From Xylaria sp. FL1777 (lineage: Eukaryota; Ascomycota; Sordariomycetes; Xylariales; Xylariaceae), in contig MU400560.1 in the NCBI GenBank assembly GCA_022578965.1, positions 124,001 to 188,000 on the forward strand: a stretch of 64,000 nt of DNA. Reading direction: 5' to 3'. How positions within the stretch are numbered: the stretch's first letter is position 1; the number at the start of each line of letters is the position of its first letter. The notes beneath the pieces are model-generated. The model had not been told where the DNA came from, did no database searches, and saw nothing but the letters and a program-made list of their open reading frames with translations. Below, one piece after another: positions 59,633-64,000 of this stretch. The position numbers were made by a program, and so were the translations under genes.

Positions 59633-60580
59633 CTATGCCTTTACCAACTCGGCTCCCGCAAAATAACCCTTGTTCTCGATTACGCCTCTATAGCTGACGA
59701 AAGCGGTATACTTGGCTACCCATTGCGGAATGAGATTGCCTTGGAGGCCATTCTGCGCCTTTTCATCATCGGCGAGGATGCCGGCACCCTGTGCGCCATG
59801 TCCCAGCAGTTCTCGTAACGTACCGCTCGGCAGTATATCGGTGCAATCGCCGTGAGTAAGCAGTTCGATGCCTGCGCTGTTGGCAAGCTTTGTCAGGGGC
59901 GGTGGCACGCTGCAACAGTCTTTGATGTTGATTTGGTCGACGGCCGGCCGCACCTTGACCTGGCTGATGAACCGCTGCAACTTCTCGGTGCCGAATTCGG
60001 CAATGCCCAGCCGACTGACCTTCCCCTGCTCGTATAGCCTTTCCAGCGCACCCCATGTCGCGACCTCCTCTTCGTCGTTCCCCATGGCCGCATTCATTTT
60101 ATCTGCCTCCCATTCGCAGTCGCCTTCGAACGATATGCCGGGAAACGACACGATCAGAAGGTCGATGTTCTCTATCCGTAGCTCTTTCATCACCAAGCGC
60201 AATGCCTCGTTAATGTACTCTGTGCGCTCTGCCGCCGGGGCGGTTGGCAAGAAGAATAGCTTGAGGGTGATTTCGTACTGTGCGCGGTCTTCTTGTAGCC
60301 CCGCGGCCGTCCAATCGATACGCGGCACATACAAGACGGAGTCTTCAGTCGCCGTCCAGGCATCTATCGTCGGCCGACTATTTCCGTTGACCTGATGTGC
60401 ATTTTCGTGGGCGTTGCCATTGCTGCTTACGGGACTGGTGGCGTAGTCCTGTTGTGCAGCTTCGAAGTTACGCCTCAACGAGTTTGTGAGTTCGAGATTG
60501 GACCTCGTTATGCCGGGCTTTCGGATGATAGAGGGGCCGCCGGTGATAATGTTGCCGGTTGATAGTACTATCCGCGTCAT
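59633..60580 (-). CDS. Glutamate-cysteine ligase modifier subunit (aldo/keto reductase fold)
   Basis: A single exon encodes 315 residues from ATG 60,580. The N-terminus LSTGNIITGGPSIIRKPG is typical of GCL light-chain proteins. A TIM-barrel aldo/keto-reductase-like core follows: ELRIENIDLLIVSFPGI, WGALERLYEQGKVSRLGIAE and VDQINIKDCCSVPPPLTKL. It lacks an obvious active NADPH reductase tetrad, as known for GCLM. The protein binds the catalytic subunit and raises its affinity for glutamate, the first step of glutathione synthesis, in the cytosol. A Gly/Asn/Ser-rich linker (about 50-68) is the only odd part. Confidence 0.92.
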   Translation of the reverse strand: MTRIVLSTGNIITGGPSIIRKPGITRSNLELTNSLRRNFEAAQQDYATSPVSSNGNAHENAHQVNGNSRPTIDAWTATEDSVLYVPRIDWTAAGLQEDRAQYEITLKLFFLPTAPAAERTEYINEALRLVMKELRIENIDLLIVSFPGISFEGDCEWEADKMNAAMGNDEEEVATWGALERLYEQGKVSRLGIAEFGTEKLQRFISQVKVRPAVDQINIKDCCSVPPPLTKLANSAGIELLTHGDCTDILPSGTLRELLGHGAQGAGILADDEKAQNGLQGNLIPQWVAKYTAFVSYRGVIENKGYFAGAELVKA

Positions 60581-61698
60581 GGCCGATTACTTTTAGACGT
60601 AACTGTGGGAGCTTTAATAAGGTCGGAACAATAAAGATGCGTCCTTGGTGAGCTCAAGGGTATACAACCACGGACAAAACAATAATAATTCAATAAGCAC
60701 TTAAATACTGGGTCAACAGCGAGTTGGCGGGGTACGAAAAAAAAAAGAATATTTTCTTTTATACTATATTCCCGAGTCGGTTGCCGCTGCGAGGTGGGGT
60801 TTGGTGAAGGGCGTTTTTGGGACGGGTTTCAGGGCAACGAAGAGCGATCTACTTACACGTGTAGCTCGCTAGCCTGACCGGCACCCTGCTTTCAAGATTG
60901 GTAATGAAGTAGTACGAACAGAGACACGATTGCGGGTCCCTCCGTAGTGCACTTTATAAGCGTATTTAATAATCAATGGAGATTGCAACATCAAGGACAC
61001 GAGTAAGGTCGAAAGGGCCGAGACATGGGGATGTTCGGAGACTTCTAGACTGTCACCCCCCACGGGACAAATATTATACTGCGTCGCGCCGTCTGCCCTT
61101 AGAAACCCTAGCCCACCTGAGCACGCTATGACTTAAGGAAATGTTGTCATCGTGCGAAAACAGGCGCCTCCAATCTATCTAATAGGTAGGTAGTACCTTC
61201 CATGCGGACTTGTGAGAATATCTACGCAGTAGGTAGGTAGCAAGCAAGCCGCATGGTGATATCAAGGCTTTATCTGACGTTATCTTTGGCCGGTCGAAGG
61301 AATGGCCCCGCCTATATGATTGGTCATGTGTTTTGTAATGCGTCTATGTAACTACAAGACATGTGAATGCAGATGGAAATGTAGCCGGCCGAATGGGATA
61401 CCGGAGCCTTATTGAGTGGGGAATATCGGCATATACCGCATTCCAGTATCATTGGTGCCTGTAAAGAGAAAGTAGACCGGCCGTTTTCGAATATTTGACA
61501 GCTGTCCTGTACCAGAATCGCCAGCTGGCAGTTGAGCCGCTCGTGGCCAACCCAGATACCAGCCTAGAAATTGCTCCTGCAACCAGTCAAGGGAATCACA
61601 TCACACCAACGACTACCTACTGGTGCTCTCCTCAAATTATCCACATCCACATCCACATCCACAGTCCAGCACACTGCTGGTGATGTAAACGCATCATC
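60581..61698. other. Divergent promoter region, GCLM and AP-1 sigma
   Basis: 1.1 kb with a poly-A run (about 60,737-60,747), TAGGTAGGTAG words at about 61,184-61,240 and a short ATCCAC repeat just before the AP-1 sigma gene (about 61,640-61,662). No gene seen. Confidence 0.5.
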
Positions 61699-62458
61699 AT
61701 GGCTATCAAGTATGCCTCTGACGATTCGTCATTCCCAGGTCTCTTGGGCTAATCAACAGTAGCTACTTAATCCTGCTATCCCGGCAGGGCAAAGTGGTAT
61801 GATATCTCATCCCTTGGTACCTATTTCATAACAACGTTGACCTTAGAGCTAATCATCCCACCCTTTTCAGCGTTTAGCGAAGTGGTTCACCACCCTGTCT
61901 CCCAAGGACAAGGCGAAGATAGTCAAGGACGTCTCCCAGCTAGTCCTCGCTAGGCGAACTCGAATGTGTAACTTCCTCGAATACAAAGGTTCGCTCCTCG
62001 CCTCAACGACACTGTCAAGGCAGTTTCCTGACTCCCAACCTAGATACCAAGATTGTCTACCGCCGTTATGCCTCGCTCTTCTTCATAGCTGGCTGCTCGT
62101 CTGACGATAACGAACTGATTACCCTCGAAATCATCCACCGATACGTCGAACAGATGGACAAATACTACGGCAATGTCTGCGAACTTGACATCATATTCTC
62201 CTTCACCAAGGCATACTACATACTCGACGAAATTTTGCTCGCCGGCGAGCTCCAGGAGAGCAGCAAAAAGAACGTCCTACGGTGCATAGGGCAGCAGGAC
62301 TCACTGGAAGACATGGAGGTAAGCAGATTTTCCTTATTCGTTCTTATCTAGATAGTGTCTCGGCTATATATTCCCCGTGCGTCCCCGGAATGTTCTCGGA
62401 CCACTGACGCGCGTCTTCCTTCTGGCAGGTCGAGGATGAAGTAACACGGATCATGTAA
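61699..62458 (+). CDS. APS1: AP-1 complex subunit sigma (small adaptin)
   Basis: Five exons: 61,699-61,709, 61,763-61,796, 61,871-61,988, 62,044-62,318 and 62,429-62,458. They give 155 residues, the usual length. The protein starts [20 protein letters not shown] and continues [40 protein letters not shown], then [20 protein letters not shown], and ends EDEVTRIM. This is one of the most conserved eukaryotic proteins, a longin-like subunit of the clathrin adaptor AP-1 at the trans-Golgi and endosomes. Only exon 4 is long, so ORF scans show only its second half. The exon 2 acceptor is a tandem CAGTAG; the TAG gives the standard N-terminus, the CAG would add one Ser. Confidence 0.95.
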
Positions 62459-63761
62459 CGAATACCCATGTACATACTGCATGCAAAATACGGGCGCTCA
62501 TCGATTGGTTGGTTGGTTGGTTGATTGGCTGCACGGCGTATGGGAAGACTAGAAGGTATCAAAGTCTATGCATTTGCACGTATACTCATTTAGCATTATT
62601 TACAGTATATGGACGAAATCGAGGCGAATCTTAGAAATGCCGGGTTTATTTGATCGCTCGAGACACCAAGACCGGACAATCCGGTCCACCCCCTGCTCTT
62701 TCCTAGATGAAGTATCCATCCGAACCTACGACGACTATACGGAACGCACCTGCGGAGACAAAGGGTTGTACGATAAGGGGTATTTACTTAAGTACTTACC
62801 ACGAATGCAGGTTTGGGAAAGAACCGCGGACTTACGAACCAACCAATCAACCAATTGACCAGACAAAGTGGTCCAAACAGGCATAATTCACGATGGGGTT
62901 ACATCATTCGCTCAGACAGTTTCTCAAAAGAAAAAGGAGGCGGCAGCGACTACTAACCTAGAAACACTCGAGGTTCTAGTTTTACATCATCATTACGCCG
63001 GTGTCGAAGGGGCAAGGTTGCTGCGAGAGGAGTCTTGCCGTTACTCGTGGTGTGTTAGCGTTATCTGATTCGTGAGTTTCGGATGGGCGGCCATCCAATT
63101 AGCCATCGTCATTTTCAAGGTTGTTAGTGTGGAGGTGGCGCTGGAGGTTATTGTGCTGTGGAGGCACATGGTACTAGTGAGTAGGTTGGAGGCTGTCCGC
63201 AACCGGCGGGGGCTATCTAGTGCATGCGATGTCCAGGCTGGCAGGCGTGAGCTTGCCAAGGTAACCCCATCCTTGGGGCCTAGTTTACCTACAGTACCTG
63301 CGATCAAACAGCCAACCAGCCAAGCAGCAGCAGCACCTGATCAATCGAAGCGTCCACACCGCATTCATCCCATCCCATCCCAATCCCAACCCTCCTGCTC
63401 ATGTAAGCCCGTCTTGTGCCCGTTCCTCCCCTGGACAGCCGTGCCAGACTTTCCAATCTACAACTACCGACCTATAACAACCTCGACAACGCTCTCTGTC
63501 CTATTAAACCACCCCTCCCCCTTCAACCCTTTATCATTTGTAGGTATCACCGCATGATGCACTCTTATCTACCGGCCTGCTAGACGGACATTTGTCTGTC
63601 CGCGCGCATTGTTCCCCTTCTTAACCCACGTTGCAGGAACGTACAACCACGCGACGTCATCCGACCGCTCCGCTCCACCCTCCAACTCTTCTGTCTTCCT
63701 CAACATCTCGTGTACTATCTCTCTAAACTATTTCGGATGATCGTAACGGTAACTATTCACG
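62459..63761. other. 1.3 kb spacer, no gene seen
   Basis: It starts with a GGTT tandem (about 62,508-62,525) in the 3' flank of APS1 and ends in a CT- and CCA-rich MAF1 promoter/leader (63,310-63,720). A 161-codon frame across that region is a low-complexity artefact. Confidence 0.5.
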
Positions 63762-64000
63762 ATGAAGGTTCGTCTCCTTATGCAGATAACGGTAACATAC
63801 GAGCCCCGATGTGCGCCGCTTGCTAAACTCGACTCAACGCCCAGTTCTTACCCCTTCGCGATTTCGACGTCATCACTTCGGCGCTGAATTTCAACACGCC
63901 CGATTGTAAGGTAACCGGTGGGTGCGATTTATATACTACGAAAGCCGCCGGTTCCGATAAGAAACTGTACAAGTCGATTGAGTGTTCTCTTGAATCGCAG
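63762..64000 (+). CDS. MAF1: MAF1, RNA polymerase III repressor (5' part, cut by window end)
   Basis: Exon 1 is just ATG AAG (63,762-63,767), then a 77-nt intron with a GTTCGT donor and CCCAG acceptor. Exon 2 starts at 63,845 and is open to the window end (52 codons). The joined sequence starts MKFLPLRDFDVITSALNFNT and continues TGGCDLYTTKAAGSDKKLYK, ending SLESQ. This is the invariant Maf1 N-terminal box (MKFLP...D...LN, then GCDLYTTK). Maf1 is the conserved nuclear/cytosolic repressor that binds Pol III when nutrients or stress signals change. The C-terminal boxes lie beyond the window. A two-codon first exon is easily missed by gene finders. Confidence 0.92.

Noticed and set aside
63072..63557. 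161-codon plus-strand frame before MAF1
   Set aside because: Opens without a sound ATG context, ends in a Pro/Ser/Thr low-complexity run from CCA/CT-rich leader DNA; the adjacent MAF1 start explains the region.

Overview
The window is nuclear DNA of a filamentous ascomycete, most likely a Sordariomycete. The evidence is short phase-compatible introns of about 50-180 bp with GT...CTAAC/CTGAC...AG signals, a SesB-type lipase fused to NACHT-WD40, a bZIP-DUF3425 factor, an SLN1-type hybrid histidine kinase, and a sharp change from an AT-rich, repeat-filled block (1 to about 10,300) to normal gene-bearing DNA. No species is named. Most gene models were assembled by hand from several exons, and the phases were checked so that each model closes on a whole number of codons.

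Layout. 1-10,300 is AT-rich, has no genes, and carries several generations of direct and tandem repeats. Its right edge cuts into an NmrA-like gene remnant (10,330-10,883, minus). 11,956-16,125 holds a Gfo/Idh/MocA oxidoreductase (+), a hotdog thioesterase (-, four exons) and an RluA-type tRNA pseudouridine synthase (+). 18,228-19,963 holds a bZIP-DUF3425 regulator. 19,964-27,518 is a 7.5 kb gene desert with faint, broken retroelement-like stretches. 27,519-32,830 (-) is a six-exon NLR: alpha/beta-hydrolase, NACHT, WD40. Two sugar kinases follow tail to tail: a hexokinase-family gene (33,787-35,423, +) and a six-exon PfkB-family kinase (35,675-36,990, -). Then come tRNA-Gly(TCC), an MFS transporter (-), RRP7 (+) and a single-pass membrane protein (-).

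43,044-47,329 is a long spacer rich in TAGGTA/TACCTA words. 47,330-50,849 is the SLN1-type hybrid histidine kinase, with a short upstream ORF just before its start. Next are an AhpD/carboxymuconolactone-decarboxylase-like gene, a proline-rich single-pass membrane protein and a broken SRR1-like pseudogene. The right end is housekeeping: BUD32 (KEOPS kinase), the glutamate-cysteine ligase modifier subunit, the AP-1 sigma adaptin and the first 54 codons of MAF1, which runs off the window.

How the genes relate. There is no obvious biosynthetic cluster. Conserved housekeeping genes (tRNA modification, rRNA processing, t6A synthesis, glutathione synthesis, clathrin adaptor, Pol III repressor) alternate with lineage-variable genes (NLR, atypical hexokinase and PfkB pair, MFS, bZIP). 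The variable genes sit nearer the AT-rich block and the gene desert, which suggests a 'two-speed' arrangement. I did not find a clearly undescribed system. The best leads are the complete esterase-NACHT-WD40 gene, the TAGGTA-terminated inverted-repeat elements in promoters, the sequence context of cytosine loss in the AT-rich block, the uORF on the SLN1-type kinase, and the GC-AG and tandem-acceptor introns.
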